From Hydrogenophaga sp. PBL-H3 (GTDB lineage Bacteria; Pseudomonadota; Gammaproteobacteria; Burkholderiales; Burkholderiaceae_C), in contig NZ_CP044972.1 of the NCBI RefSeq assembly GCF_010104355.1, positions 1 through 64,000 on the forward strand: a stretch of DNA of 64,000 nt, in the 5' to 3' direction. Both the position numbers and the translations under genes were made by a program. Position 1 is the stretch's first letter. Each line of letters begins with the position of its first letter. Positions 1 through 12,080 of this stretch are shown in pieces. A model generated the notes under the pieces. The model was not told the DNA's origin, searched no databases, and saw only the letters and a program-made list of their open reading frames with translations.

Positions 1-1419
1 ATGATCGAGGGCCTTCCCCCCAGCACGTCCCTGTCTTCCGGCAGCGCAGACCCCCTCTCACTGTGGTCGGCCTGCATGGACCGACTCTCCCAGGACATCC
101 CTGAACAGCAGTTCAACACCTGGATCCGACCCCTTTCAGCCACCGTGGCACCCGACGCATCCAAGGTGGTGGTGTCGGTGGCCAACCGCTTCAAACTGGA
201 CTGGATCCGCACCCAGTACGCCGCCCGCATCACCGCCTTGCTGGAGGCCATCCAGGGTAGGCCAGTGACACTGGAGTTGGTACTTGCTCCGCGCGAAGGC
301 CCCAGCAGAACCTCACCAGCGCCGCGCACCGCACAAGAGCTGGTACTGGCCGAACTGCCCGATCTGGCGCCCCCCGAAGTCATTGCGCCGAGCGGGCCGA
401 AAACCCGCCTGAACCCGGCGCTGGCGTTTTCCACCCTCGTGGAGGGCTCGGCCAACCGCATGGCTCGCGCTGCGGCCATGCACGTGGCCGGCAGCCTGGG
501 CCAGCTGTACAACCCGCTGTTCATCTACGGCGGCGTCGGCCTGGGCAAGACCCACCTTGTGCACGCCATCGGCAACCACCTGCTGGCCGACCGTCCACAG
601 GCCAAGGTTCTCTACATCCACGCCGAGCAGTTTGTGTCGGATGTGGTCAAGGCTTACCAGCGCAAAACCTTCGACGAGTTCAAGGAGCGCTACCACTCAC
701 TGGACCTGCTGCTGATCGACGACGTGCAGTTCTTCGCCAACAAGGAGCGCACGCAGGAGGAGTTCTTCAACGCGTTCGAGGCCCTGCTGGCCAAGAAGAG
801 CCACATCGTGCTGACCAGCGACACCTACCCCAAGGGCCTGGCAGACATCCACGAGCGCCTGGTCTCGCGCTTCGATTCGGGCCTGACGGTGGCCATCGAG
901 CCGCCCGAGCTCGAGATGCGCGTGGCCATCCTGATCAACAAGGCGGCGGTGGAGAACGCGGTGATGCCGGAAGAGGTGGCGTTCTTCGTGGCGAAAAACG
1001 TGCGTTCCAACGTGCGCGAGCTCGAAGGTGCGCTGCGCAAGATCCTCGCCTATTCGCGCTTCAACCAGAAAGAGATCTCGATCGCGCTGGCGCGCGAGGC
1101 GCTGAAAGACCTGTTGTCGATCCAGAACCGGCAGATCAGCGTGGAGAACATCCAGAAGACCGTGGCCGACTTCTACAAGATCAAGGTTGCGGACATGTAC
1201 AGCAAGAAGCGTCCGGCCAGCATCGCCCGCCCGCGCCAGATTGCGATGTTCATCGCCAAGGAGCTGACCCAGAAGAGCCTGCCCGAAATCGGCGAGCTGT
1301 TTGGGGGGCGCGACCACACGACGGTACTGCACGCGGTGCGCAAGATCGGGGCCGAACGCCAGCAGAACACCGAACTCAACCAGCAGCTGCACGTGCTGGA
1401 ACAGACGCTCAAGGGATGA
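1..1419 (+). CDS. dnaA: Chromosomal replication initiator protein DnaA
   Basis: DnaA binds oriC DnaA boxes and melts the origin in its ATP form. The 472-residue product has the usual four-domain order: an N-terminal helicase-loading domain (about 18-95), a short proline-rich linker, an AAA+ core with Walker [10 protein letters not shown] (about 177-185) and Walker [11 protein letters not shown] (about 236-245), and a C-terminal DNA-binding domain with the signature [15 protein letters not shown] near residue 436. Length is normal. The window starts on its ATG, so its promoter and any upstream DnaA boxes are outside. It is followed by dnaN and gyrB in the classic order. Confidence 0.98.
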   Translation: MIEGLPPSTSLSSGSADPLSLWSACMDRLSQDIPEQQFNTWIRPLSATVAPDASKVVVSVANRFKLDWIRTQYAARITALLEAIQGRPVTLELVLAPREGPSRTSPAPRTAQELVLAELPDLAPPEVIAPSGPKTRLNPALAFSTLVEGSANRMARAAAMHVAGSLGQLYNPLFIYGGVGLGKTHLVHAIGNHLLADRPQAKVLYIHAEQFVSDVVKAYQRKTFDEFKERYHSLDLLLIDDVQFFANKERTQEEFFNAFEALLAKKSHIVLTSDTYPKGLADIHERLVSRFDSGLTVAIEPPELEMRVAILINKAAVENAVMPEEVAFFVAKNVRSNVRELEGALRKILAYSRFNQKEISIALAREALKDLLSIQNRQISVENIQKTVADFYKIKVADMYSKKRPASIARPRQIAMFIAKELTQKSLPEIGELFGGRDHTTVLHAVRKIGAERQQNTELNQQLHVLEQTLKG

Positions 1420-1473
1420 GGCCGTAAAAAGGCGAAAATAGCGAAGATTTGGCCTCGACAAACGCAGGGCCCG

Positions 1474-1492
1474 CCGGGGAGGCAACCCCCGG
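1474..1492. other. Small GC hairpin between dnaA and dnaN
   Basis: The 105-bp dnaA-dnaN spacer contains a perfect 6-bp inverted repeat, CCGGGG / CCCCGG, around a 7-nt loop. No T-run follows on either strand, so it is not a convincing terminator. It could be an mRNA structure or pause site between the two genes. Confidence 0.4.
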
Positions 1493-1524
1493 ACCACAAG
1501 CAACCAGAGACGAAAGAGTCTGAC

Positions 1525-2631
1525 ATGATCGTTTTGAAATCGACCCAGGACAAGGTTCTGGCCGCGCTGCAATCGGTGGCCGGCATCGTGGAACGCCGCC
1601 ACACCCTGCCCATCCTGGCCAACGTGTTGCTTCGCAAGACCGGCTCGCAGGTGCAGCTGACCACCAGCGACCTGGAGATCCAGATCCGCACCACCGCCGA
1701 GCTCGACGGCGACAGCGGCAACTTCGCCACCACGCTGGGCGCGCGCAAGCTCATCGACATCCTGCGCACCATGCCGGGCGACCAGAACGTGAGCCTGGAG
1801 TCCAGCGCCGGCAAGCTCATCCTCAAGGGTGGCAAGAGCCGGTTCACGCTGCAGAGCATGCCGCCCGAGGACTTTCCGCTGGTGCAGGAATCGGCCAGCT
1901 TCGGCCCGGCGTTTTCGGTGCCGCAAAAGACGCTCAAGAGCCTGCTGGGCCAGGTGTCCTTTTCCATGGCGGTGCACGACATCCGCTACTACTTGAACGG
2001 CATCCTGTTCGTGGCTGAAGGCAAGCAGCTCAGCCTGGTGGCCACCGATGGCCACCGCCTGGCCTTCGCCTCCGCCACGCTGGACGTGGAAGTGCCCAAA
2101 CAAGAGGTGATCCTGCCGCGCAAGACGGTGCTGGAACTGCAGCGCCTGCTCTCCGACAAGGAAGGCGCGATCGAAATGCAGTTTGCCGCCAACCAGGCCA
2201 AGTTCAGCTTTGACGGCATGGAGTTCGTCACCAAGCTGGTCGAGGGCAAGTTCCCCGACTACAACCGCGTGATCCCGAAGAACCACAAGAACATCGTCAC
2301 GCTCGGCCGCGTGCCGCTGCTGGCCTCGTTGCAGCGCACCGCCATCATGACGAGCGAGAAGTTCAAGGGTGTGCGCCTGAACATCGAGCCCGGCGCGCTG
2401 CGCGTGGCCTCGAGCAACGCCGAGCAGGAAGAAGCGGTCGACGAGCTCGACATCGACTACGGCGGCGACACGATCGAGATCGGCTTCAACGTCACTTACC
2501 TCATCGACGCGCTGCAGAACATGTCGCAGGAAATGGTTCGCATCGAACTGTCCGACGGCAACAGCTCGGCGCTGGTGACCAACCCCGACGACAACGCCTT
2601 CAAGTACGTTGTCATGCCGATGCGGATCTGA
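1525..2631 (+). CDS. dnaN: DNA polymerase III beta sliding clamp
   Basis: The clamp is a ring-shaped dimer that tethers DNA polymerase III to DNA. The 368-residue product has the standard length and the three repeated clamp domains. The N-terminus MIVLKSTQDKVLAALQSVAG and C-terminus ending in YVVMPMRI are typical of betaproteobacterial DnaN. It lies 105 bp after dnaA on the same strand and is probably transcribed with it. A long open frame on the opposite strand (697..2286) is a composition shadow. Confidence 0.98.
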   Translation: MIVLKSTQDKVLAALQSVAGIVERRHTLPILANVLLRKTGSQVQLTTSDLEIQIRTTAELDGDSGNFATTLGARKLIDILRTMPGDQNVSLESSAGKLILKGGKSRFTLQSMPPEDFPLVQESASFGPAFSVPQKTLKSLLGQVSFSMAVHDIRYYLNGILFVAEGKQLSLVATDGHRLAFASATLDVEVPKQEVILPRKTVLELQRLLSDKEGAIEMQFAANQAKFSFDGMEFVTKLVEGKFPDYNRVIPKNHKNIVTLGRVPLLASLQRTAIMTSEKFKGVRLNIEPGALRVASSNAEQEEAVDELDIDYGGDTIEIGFNVTYLIDALQNMSQEMVRIELSDGNSSALVTNPDDNAFKYVVMPMRI

Positions 2632-2699
2632 TCCCCAGCGATCAACTCTCCCCCAAGCCCGACCCGCTGCCCAGCGGGTTTGGCCTTTCTAGCGATTGA

Positions 2700-5328
<2,629 letters not shown>

Positions 5329-5330
<2 letters not shown>

Positions 5331-5333
5331 TGT
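5329..5333. repeat. Left copy of 5-bp target-site duplication (GATGT)
   Basis: GATGT directly precedes the TGT of the left transposon end and overlaps the gyrB stop codon (TGA|TGT). An identical GATGT follows the right end at 43512..43516. A 5-bp duplication is the hallmark of Tn7-family insertion. Confidence 0.92.
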
Positions 5334-5450
5334 TGTAGGTTCTCAGAAGTCTTTGAAAATTTCTCAGTACTTTGAAATTCCAAAGGGCGCCACATTAGTG
5401 GAGCTTGCGACAAAGTACCGCGACTGAACTTCGCTACTTCTTACGACTGG
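5334..5450 (+). repeat. Left end of the transposon: terminal inverted repeat and subterminal repeats
   Basis: The terminal repeat is 5334..5358. A second copy of its inner part, with the same TTCTCAG and CTTTGAAA blocks and 2 bp shorter between them, is at 5361..5377. An inverted TACTTTGT block lies at 5410..5417, and a CTTCTTACGACTGG block at 5437..5450 resembles blocks at the right end. These are candidate TnsB-binding sites. No gene lies between the end and the first cargo gene's stop at 5522. Confidence 0.82.
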
Positions 5451-5521
5451 CCTGTTTCGGGCCTGAGATTCGTCTACTGGCGTGTGTAGGGTCGGGGCAG
5501 CGTGCAGGTCTCTGGGCGGTG

Positions 5522-6835
5522 CTACTTCTGCATTGCGTCCAAAAGTGCCTTGGCAGCGGTTGCAGTGGATTGCTCTTCCGCCTTGTGACTGGCAGCAAGT
5601 AGCTTCGTGACCAGCGAAGACTTGTCTACCTTAGCTGGAAGCTGAAACTGACCGACAAGTTCGATCCATCTGTTGCGCGGCTTGCCGTACCAGCTCAGCT
5701 TCTGCAGCACAAGCTCGTCGCCAGGCAAACACTCATTGAGGTAGTACTCCCACTGGTTCTTCGTCAGCCGTTTGAGCAGTTCATCTGCAGTGTGGATCGC
5801 GGCGTGCGAGATGCCATAGCTGTTGCCAAGTTTGACCGCAAGTATTGCCGACATGCAGATCGGGAAAGCAGGCCAGGGAATCGTGGAACCCAATCGAGAA
5901 AGCGCCTGTATCGCTGAAGGCTCGTTGTAGAAATTGTTCATCGCGGTATGCACGCTGATGACATTCGATGCGGCTGCCGCAAAGCTCTGAGACCGAAGTG
6001 ACTCAGGAACGAAGTCAAACCCTTGGACTGCGGAAAGCGCCTTCTTGAGTGCCAGTACGACAGCACTCATGCCTGCACTAACTGCCTCCGCGTACGCTTG
6101 CCCAACAGCGTATTTCTCTGAATCGCGCAGGCTTTTCCAAATAGCTGGGACGATTACTACGATGTTGCCGAGGGTATGCTCGAATTGAGCACCCGTTTTG
6201 GTCTTCGCCCCGGAAATGAGAATGCTGAGAGTCGTTTTCTTGAAGAAGTACGGTGCGACCTGCAAAGTGACCAGCTCGGGATCAGTCTCTTTGAAAGTCC
6301 GGCTCTCTAGCTCTGACCTGAAGGTGACGAACTCAGCAGGCGCGACATTGCCCTCACGGCCAAGTACTGAGTTGACGCACGTTCTGAGAAAGGACAGAGC
6401 CTCCTCCCGCGCCATTTCTTCGCTCTCAGCATCGTCGGTATTGAGACTGTCGAAGTGCGCGAGCAACTCCAGGTGCTGGGTCAGCCTCTTCGCATCGGTT
6501 GAGTTAATGACGCCAAGTTCGCGGGCAAGAGTGATCGCCTCATAGTCGGAAATACTGACTGTTGGCACCGAGTCCTCATTGATGTCGGCTCGCCCAAGCA
6601 TTTCCCCAACAAAAGTCATGCCCATTGATGCTAGGGCACGCTTAAGTTGAGACAAGGCTTTGTTCAATACAAATCCGGCCATCATCTCGAAGGACTCGGA
6701 TTCGAATGCTGCAACGATCTGTTTCTGATCCCTTGTGCTCAAATTCTTGGCAACACCAGCAATCATTACGGCGTTGTCGGCCGATTTGGGAACGATTGTT
6801 CCCTGCGGTTCTTTCCAAACTACGATCGTGTTCAT
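5522..6835 (-). CDS. Protein of unknown function, partner of the DAC-like protein
   Basis: 437 residues that I do not recognise. The sequence is mixed alpha-helical with a Glu/Asp-rich stretch near 133-150 and a few apolar segments (about 225-240 and 325-345), but no clear signal peptide or catalytic motif. Its ATG overlaps the stop of the upstream gene by 4 bp, so the two are translationally coupled and probably act together. They follow hsdR on the same strand at the transposon's left edge, a place typical of defence cargo. Being the partner of a nucleotide-sensor-like protein, it could be an effector, but nothing in the sequence proves that. Confidence 0.8.
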   Translation of the reverse strand: MNTIVVWKEPQGTIVPKSADNAVMIAGVAKNLSTRDQKQIVAAFESESFEMMAGFVLNKALSQLKRALASMGMTFVGEMLGRADINEDSVPTVSISDYEAITLARELGVINSTDAKRLTQHLELLAHFDSLNTDDAESEEMAREEALSFLRTCVNSVLGREGNVAPAEFVTFRSELESRTFKETDPELVTLQVAPYFFKKTTLSILISGAKTKTGAQFEHTLGNIVVIVPAIWKSLRDSEKYAVGQAYAEAVSAGMSAVVLALKKALSAVQGFDFVPESLRSQSFAAAASNVISVHTAMNNFYNEPSAIQALSRLGSTIPWPAFPICMSAILAVKLGNSYGISHAAIHTADELLKRLTKNQWEYYLNECLPGDELVLQKLSWYGKPRNRWIELVGQFQLPAKVDKSSLVTKLLAASHKAEEQSTATAAKALLDAMQK

Positions 6836-7893
6836 TTTGCTTGCTCCACCTCTGCTTGGAGGAAATCGGTTCTGCCATCCTGAGATCGAAAGAAGGCGGC
6901 GGAAAGTGACTTGCCAACCATTGCTTTCATCGATCCAAAAGCCCTGCTCCTCGCGCCACCCGTGACAGGTGCGCCAGTGTTGTCGCTCTTGATGAATGCA
7001 CGGTAGCCAAGGACGTAACCTGCGTCGTTGAAAACGGTGATTCCATCGCTATCGATAAAGCCCGATACCAGTTCTGAGGCTGCCTGCAGGCGACTGACTG
7101 AGGATGCAGTCTTACCCTCATCAACATGTCGCTGAAAGCGGTCGTACAGATAGAAGGGTGGCTCAAGGCGAACAAGATCCGAGATCTCCTCGGGGAGCCC
7201 ACCCCCGACCGAAGGAACGACGGCGATTAATGTTCCGTGACAGTCCTTTATGGCTATCGAAAGAACGCGATCAATGTAGCCAGCGAATAGATCACTATGT
7301 CTTCCGCTTTTAGAGGAGATTGCCTCTGCAAGCTGGCGCACGTGTTGGTGGACCTTGATCTCTTCAGTGTCGCGGTCGTTATTAAATCGGAACTCAATAC
7401 CATCACCGGCGTTCGATCTGACCTCCACCTTGTTCGTCGCACTTTGCGATATTCGAATCACGGGAAACGACTCGTCGTACGCGTCAAGAACCACCTCATC
7501 GATTGTCAGTGACGACGGATCGCTGGTTCCGCAGAAGACGCCGTAATTGCATCTCTGACCATCCGTTGAGCGTTCGACAAAAATGCGCCATTGACCAAAG
7601 CACAGCGGCGCTGCATCCTTCAGAATCTTGGCGCCAGCCAACTCGAGCGGTACGTCCGCAGACAACGGAATGTGCTCACCTACACCGGCTAGCTGGACCA
7701 AGTGCGAAACGGAACTGCAGATGAATACGGAAGGGGACATTGGTACGCCCTCCTCGGTATAGGCTGCAAGCTGGGAGACCATTCCAGCGATCAACTCTGA
7801 GGTTCTTGCGCAGTTCCAACCAACCTTTCGAATCAAGTCAAGAGAGTTTGACTCCAGGTTACTTCTGAACGAAATGCTCTTCTCTGTTGCCAT
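6832..7893 (-). CDS. Putative DAC-like (DisA_N-related) nucleotide sensor domain protein
   Basis: 353 residues. The C-terminal part (about 280-345) resembles the diadenylate cyclase (DisA_N) core: DGITVFNDAGYVLGYRAF matches the DGA...G.ILG element, and GGARSRAFGSM (312-322) aligns with the G(T/M)RHRAA motif. The second motif is degenerate (RSR instead of RHR). That fits the catalytically inactive or altered DAC-like sensor families (DACNV type) described in comparative-genomic studies of nucleotide-based conflict systems. The N-terminal 250 residues are unrecognised. The gene starts 33 bp after hsdR on the minus strand and overlaps the next gene by 4 bp. This is a motif-level call without a profile search. 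Confidence 0.62.
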   Translation of the reverse strand: MATEKSISFRSNLESNSLDLIRKVGWNCARTSELIAGMVSQLAAYTEEGVPMSPSVFICSSVSHLVQLAGVGEHIPLSADVPLELAGAKILKDAAPLCFGQWRIFVERSTDGQRCNYGVFCGTSDPSSLTIDEVVLDAYDESFPVIRISQSATNKVEVRSNAGDGIEFRFNNDRDTEEIKVHQHVRQLAEAISSKSGRHSDLFAGYIDRVLSIAIKDCHGTLIAVVPSVGGGLPEEISDLVRLEPPFYLYDRFQRHVDEGKTASSVSRLQAASELVSGFIDSDGITVFNDAGYVLGYRAFIKSDNTGAPVTGGARSRAFGSMKAMVGKSLSAAFFRSQDGRTDFLQAEVEQAK

Positions 7894-7926
7894 AGATTCA
7901 AATCCTCTTATCCTTGCGTGCAGGCA

Positions 7927-10920
7927 TCAGTAGTACTGTCGAATGTACAGATACGCTTTCTCGAACAGCTCCTCATCCGCGTGCAGCTTGTATTTGAAGA
8001 GGGCCTTGCGCAGTGCCTTCTTGACCTCACGCTCGCCGGCCTGTGTTCCTTGCCAGCCCGGGAAGCGGACCAGGCGCACGATCTCGTCGATGTCCGCAAC
8101 CACGCGTTCGACGATGATGGGCGTCTCGGCCGTCTTCACCTCATTGAACAGATCGGTCAGTGCCGCCTTGCCGCGATCCTCATCCTCTTCAGGCGGGACC
8201 TCCTTTTCAGCTTGCAGCGTCTCCTTTGCGATTTCCAGCAACTGCTTCAGAAACTCGACGCTGTTGATCTGACCGGACTCGAAGCGTTCCTTCAGCGCAT
8301 CGAGCCGTTCCGACAGCTTCTTGAACTTGGGGTTGCCGCCGTGCCCGCGCAGCCGGCGCTTTAACTTGATCTCGATCTCCTTGGCCTTCTTCGGGTCGGG
8401 GTTCGAGAGCACGGCCTCCAGCAGGTCGGCGTCTAGCACCAGGGTGTCGAGATCGTCCCGCACCGCGTCGACATGCACGTTCTGATGAATCAGCTCGATC
8501 GTCTTCGCGCCCAGCGAATGCCAGATCAGCTTGCCGTGGCCACTGGACGGCTGCACCGACTGGTACACCTGAGACAGCCACTTGTAGTCCTTTTCGAAGG
8601 GGCCCAGAACGGTGTCCGGTGACAGCGCCTCCCAGATCTTGTTGAGCACGCTGTACTCGGCGGCGAAATTGTCTCGCACCTCGTTGTTCGGCAGGCACTG
8701 CTGCGCGGCGATCAGGCCCTCATAGCCCTGCAAGCTGCGGTCGCAGCCGGCAAAGAACGCCAGGCATTTCTGCACCGCCTCGGGCAGCTTGTCCTTCAGC
8801 TCCTGGATGTTGCTGACGACCTGCTTGACGCTCTGGTCGTCGAACTCCAGCGCCGCCGCCACATCGTCGAAGATGCCGAGGTAGTCCACGATCAAGCCGT
8901 GGGTCTTCTGCTCGGAGTAGGTGCGGTTCACACGGCAGATGGCCTGCAAGAGCGTGTGGTCCCGCAAGGGCTTGTCCAGGTACATCGCCTGAAGGATGGG
9001 CGCGTCGAAGCCCGTCAGCAGCTTGGCCGTGACGATGATCAGCTTCAGCGGATCCGCCGGGTCGCGGAAGCGATCCAGCAGCCGTTCCTCTTCGTCCCGG
9101 GTGCGGTCGTACTTCGCGTACTCAGCGCGGTCCTTCTTGTCGGATGCCTGCACCGAAATCACTATGTCCGTGGCCTCGGGCGGCAGCAGCTTGTCCAGCT
9201 CCGCCTTGAACAGCAGGCAGGACTCTCGGTCGAAGGTGACGATCTGGCCCTTGAACCCATTGGGCTCCACCTTGGTCTGGAAGTGCTCGACGATGTCCTC
9301 GCAGACCTTGCGGATGCGTTCGGGCGTCTTGACCAGCACAGCCATCTTGGCCGCGGTCTTGGCGAGGTTGTCTTTGTCCAGATCCGACAGGCCGCCTGTC
9401 AGGTCCTTGTAGGCGGCGTCCAGCGCGGCCTTGTCGATGTGCAAGTCGATCAGCCGGGGCTCGAAATGCAGCTTGAGCGTGGCACCGTCACGGATCGACT
9501 CCTCGAAGCCGTAGCGGCTCATGTAGCCCTTCTCGTCTTCGTCGGCACCGAAGGCGTAGAAGGTGTTGCGGTCGGCGCGGTTGATCGGTGTACCCGTCAG
9601 GCCGAACAGAAACGCGTTGGGCAGGGCCTCACGCATCTTGCGGCCCAGGTCGCCTTCTTGCGTGCGGTGGGCTTCGTCCACCAGCGCGATGATGTTGCTG
9701 CGCGTGTTCAGGGCCCCGCTGGCCTCGCCGAACTTGAAGATCGTCGTGATGACGATCTTGCGCACGTCCTGCGCCAACAACTGTTGCAGCTTCTCCCGGC
9801 TGTCGGCCTTCTCGAGGTTGGGGATGTCCGCCCCGGTGAAGGTGCCGGTAATCTGGCTGTCGAGATCGATCCGGTCCACAACGATCAGCACGGTGGGATT
9901 CTTCAATCCTGAGTGCATGCGCAGCTTCTGCGCGGCAAACACCATCAGAAGTGACTTGCCCGAACCCTGGAAGTGCCAGATCAGCCCTTTCCTGGGGTAA
10001 CCCGCCAGCACGCGCTCGACGATCTTGTTGGCCGCTTCAAACTGCTGGTAGCGACAAATGATCTTGATGCGCTGCTTTTTCTTGTTGGTGGCGAACAGGG
10101 TGAAGCTGCCGAGGATGTCCAGCACCACATGCGGGCGCAACATGCTCTCAGCGGACAGCTTGAGCGACTTCAGCGGGTGGTGCTGACCATCCTCCCCATT
10201 GCCATCCAGATGCCACGGCCCCCAATCCTTGACCGCCAGGCCGATGGACCCGTAGTGGTAAGCCTTGCCTTCGGTGGCCACCGAGAACACGTTGCAGACG
10301 AACAGCTCCGGTACGAACTTCTCGTAGTCGTCGTGCACCTGTACAGCACCGTCAACCCAACTGATGCACTTCTTGACTAGCGTCTTGGCCTCGATCAGCA
10401 CCAGCGGCAATCCGTTGACCAACAACACCAGATCGGCTCGGCGCTCTGTAGGCCCTGCGCGGTAGATGAACTGCTGGGTGACGATGTACTGGTTCTGCGC
10501 CAGATCATCCAGGTCGATCAGCCGAACGGGCACGTGCTCGTTGTTGGGGCCGAAGGGCATCGAGCGCTCGCCACGCATCCACGCAGTCATTTCCTCGTTG
10601 GCTCGGATCAGACCATCCGAGCGCACCGACAGCACGATGGCGCGCAGCTTGTAGAGCGCTTCATCGGCGCGGTCGGGCTGAGCGGCAATCTCCGGGTTCA
10701 GCCGAATCAGCGCATCGCGCAGCCACGGCTCGACCAGCACTTCCTGAATCTGGCGCGGCACCTCAGACGGAGCAGCGTAGCGCCAGCCGATGCCTTTGGG
10801 GCTGGGACCGTAGCTGGCTTGAGGTTCCTGGACGGTGCTGGCCGGGACGGCCTTAATGGGGCCGGCGAGCAGGTCACGCACGTAGGCTTCGACGGTATTT
10901 GATTCGTTGAAAGAGCTCAC
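7927..10920 (-). CDS. hsdR: Type I restriction enzyme, HsdR (endonuclease/translocase) subunit
   Basis: HsdR is the motor and nuclease of the type I complex, translocating and cutting unmodified DNA. From the chosen GTG at 10920 the product is 997 residues, normal for the family. The PD-ExK nuclease lies near the N-terminus: D163 in RRADLVLLVNG, then E177-x-K179 in LIEAKT. The SF2 motor has Walker A GSGKS (about 319-323) and a DEAH box in LVDEAHRT (about 415). The GTG start overlaps the hsdS stop as GTGA, with GGGGGAAG upstream as ribosome site. A longer open frame to 11016 would start inside hsdS and is less likely. All key residues are present. Confidence 0.95.
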   Translation of the reverse strand: MSSFNESNTVEAYVRDLLAGPIKAVPASTVQEPQASYGPSPKGIGWRYAAPSEVPRQIQEVLVEPWLRDALIRLNPEIAAQPDRADEALYKLRAIVLSVRSDGLIRANEEMTAWMRGERSMPFGPNNEHVPVRLIDLDDLAQNQYIVTQQFIYRAGPTERRADLVLLVNGLPLVLIEAKTLVKKCISWVDGAVQVHDDYEKFVPELFVCNVFSVATEGKAYHYGSIGLAVKDWGPWHLDGNGEDGQHHPLKSLKLSAESMLRPHVVLDILGSFTLFATNKKKQRIKIICRYQQFEAANKIVERVLAGYPRKGLIWHFQGSGKSLLMVFAAQKLRMHSGLKNPTVLIVVDRIDLDSQITGTFTGADIPNLEKADSREKLQQLLAQDVRKIVITTIFKFGEASGALNTRSNIIALVDEAHRTQEGDLGRKMREALPNAFLFGLTGTPINRADRNTFYAFGADEDEKGYMSRYGFEESIRDGATLKLHFEPRLIDLHIDKAALDAAYKDLTGGLSDLDKDNLAKTAAKMAVLVKTPERIRKVCEDIVEHFQTKVEPNGFKGQIVTFDRESCLLFKAELDKLLPPEATDIVISVQASDKKDRAEYAKYDRTRDEEERLLDRFRDPADPLKLIIVTAKLLTGFDAPILQAMYLDKPLRDHTLLQAICRVNRTYSEQKTHGLIVDYLGIFDDVAAALEFDDQSVKQVVSNIQELKDKLPEAVQKCLAFFAGCDRSLQGYEGLIAAQQCLPNNEVRDNFAAEYSVLNKIWEALSPDTVLGPFEKDYKWLSQVYQSVQPSSGHGKLIWHSLGAKTIELIHQNVHVDAVRDDLDTLVLDADLLEAVLSNPDPKKAKEIEIKLKRRLRGHGGNPKFKKLSERLDALKERFESGQINSVEFLKQLLEIAKETLQAEKEVPPEEDEDRGKAALTDLFNEVKTAETPIIVERVVADIDEIVRLVRFPGWQGTQAGEREVKKALRKALFKYKLHADEELFEKAYLYIRQYY

Positions 10921-12080
10921 TCTGCTTCCCCCGCAATTTCTGCCAGCAACTGCTTCTTGATCTCCTCTGCGTAAGAGTGGCGCACCATCGCTGCTCTTTC
11001 CGCGGACTTCGCGCACGCAATCTCCTCCAGCAGCTGCTTCTGTACCTCCAAGGGAGGCAAAGGTAGACGAACACGGAGTAAGTTACTGGCGTTCACGTTC
11101 GCCTGGCTTACCGCTTTCGTCGCGTATGCAAGAACTTGTCGACGCCCGAAATCAGAGTTCAGGTAAAGCGTGAGGAACTTCGGCTCCAGCTTTTCAGGGG
11201 ACGTCTTGATCCGCACAAGGTACGAAGCAAAGACGTGATCGCCCTCGAGCTCGTACACCCCTGTTCGGCCAACCAATTCATAGCTGTTAGTCCGGTTGAA
11301 AAGCACATCGCCGTCGACCAGCCGATAGGTTTCGAAGTCTTTCTCGCTGAGGTCTACATACTTGATGTCATTTTCGACGCAGAGCCCATCTTCGATATTC
11401 ATCATTCGCAGCATCGGATACTGACCGTCCGATCCGGCGTTGATTGAAAGGCCGTACTGGGTCCCCTGAACGACTGAGCCAAGGTCGACAACTGGCCACT
11501 CTCGGCTCATTACGTCAGCAAGTAATGCACGAACAAGCTGGTCGGCAAATCCGCCAAACTCCTGATGCGACTCACTGGTTCGCTCGACTGCTCGAAGCAG
11601 GCTAACAAGCCTTAATTGTTCATCAATCGGCGGTAGCAGGAACTCCTGAACCGCCATTGTTTTCCAGTTGATCGTGGGCGACAGTGAGCCAACCGATATT
11701 TCCACAGCTCTTTGCATAAACAGATCACTCTGCATAAAGAACGGTAGAAATTCTGGAAGCACGACTTCAGGCTTGGCGCGCAGCACCATCGCATGGGCCG
11801 AGCAAATGCCATCAAACTCGGCAACACCGAGTTTGCGTTGGTAAGCCCGACGGCGCCCAAAAATGATGTCTCCTTTCTTGAACATCAGCTTGGTGGCTTC
11901 CACGTCGTCCGGCGTACCCCAGCGGCGGATCTTCAGCGAATCGGTATCCAGGTGTTCGAGACCAACGTAGTGCTCCATGCCCGACTCTGACGGGTTGTCG
12001 ATACGGACATTGACGTTCGTCGCCATCTGATCGAAGCGCCAGACATTCCGGCCTGGCTTCAAATTCTTGTTATCAGCCAC
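10917..12080 (-). CDS. hsdS: Type I restriction-modification specificity subunit HsdS
   Basis: HsdS supplies DNA-sequence recognition for both methylation and restriction. The 387-residue product has two target recognition domains (roughly 10-150 and 195-330), each followed by a helical spacer. It starts with GTG and overlaps the stop of the NPPY-type hsdM by 8 bp; its own stop overlaps hsdR by 4 bp. The first recognition domain (FGRRRAYQRKLGVAEF, then GICSAHAMVLR) and the second look unrelated, so a bipartite asymmetric target is expected. Which bases are recognised cannot be read from the sequence. Confidence 0.93.
   Translation of the reverse strand: MADNKNLKPGRNVWRFDQMATNVNVRIDNPSESGMEHYVGLEHLDTDSLKIRRWGTPDDVEATKLMFKKGDIIFGRRRAYQRKLGVAEFDGICSAHAMVLRAKPEVVLPEFLPFFMQSDLFMQRAVEISVGSLSPTINWKTMAVQEFLLPPIDEQLRLVSLLRAVERTSESHQEFGGFADQLVRALLADVMSREWPVVDLGSVVQGTQYGLSINAGSDGQYPMLRMMNIEDGLCVENDIKYVDLSEKDFETYRLVDGDVLFNRTNSYELVGRTGVYELEGDHVFASYLVRIKTSPEKLEPKFLTLYLNSDFGRRQVLAYATKAVSQANVNASNLLRVRLPLPPLEVQKQLLEEIACAKSAERAAMVRHSYAEEIKKQLLAEIAGEAE

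Noticed and set aside
697..2286. Long minus-strand open frame opposite dnaA/dnaN
   Set aside because: It lies antisense to two certain genes, has His/Leu/Arg-rich shadow composition and no family resemblance.
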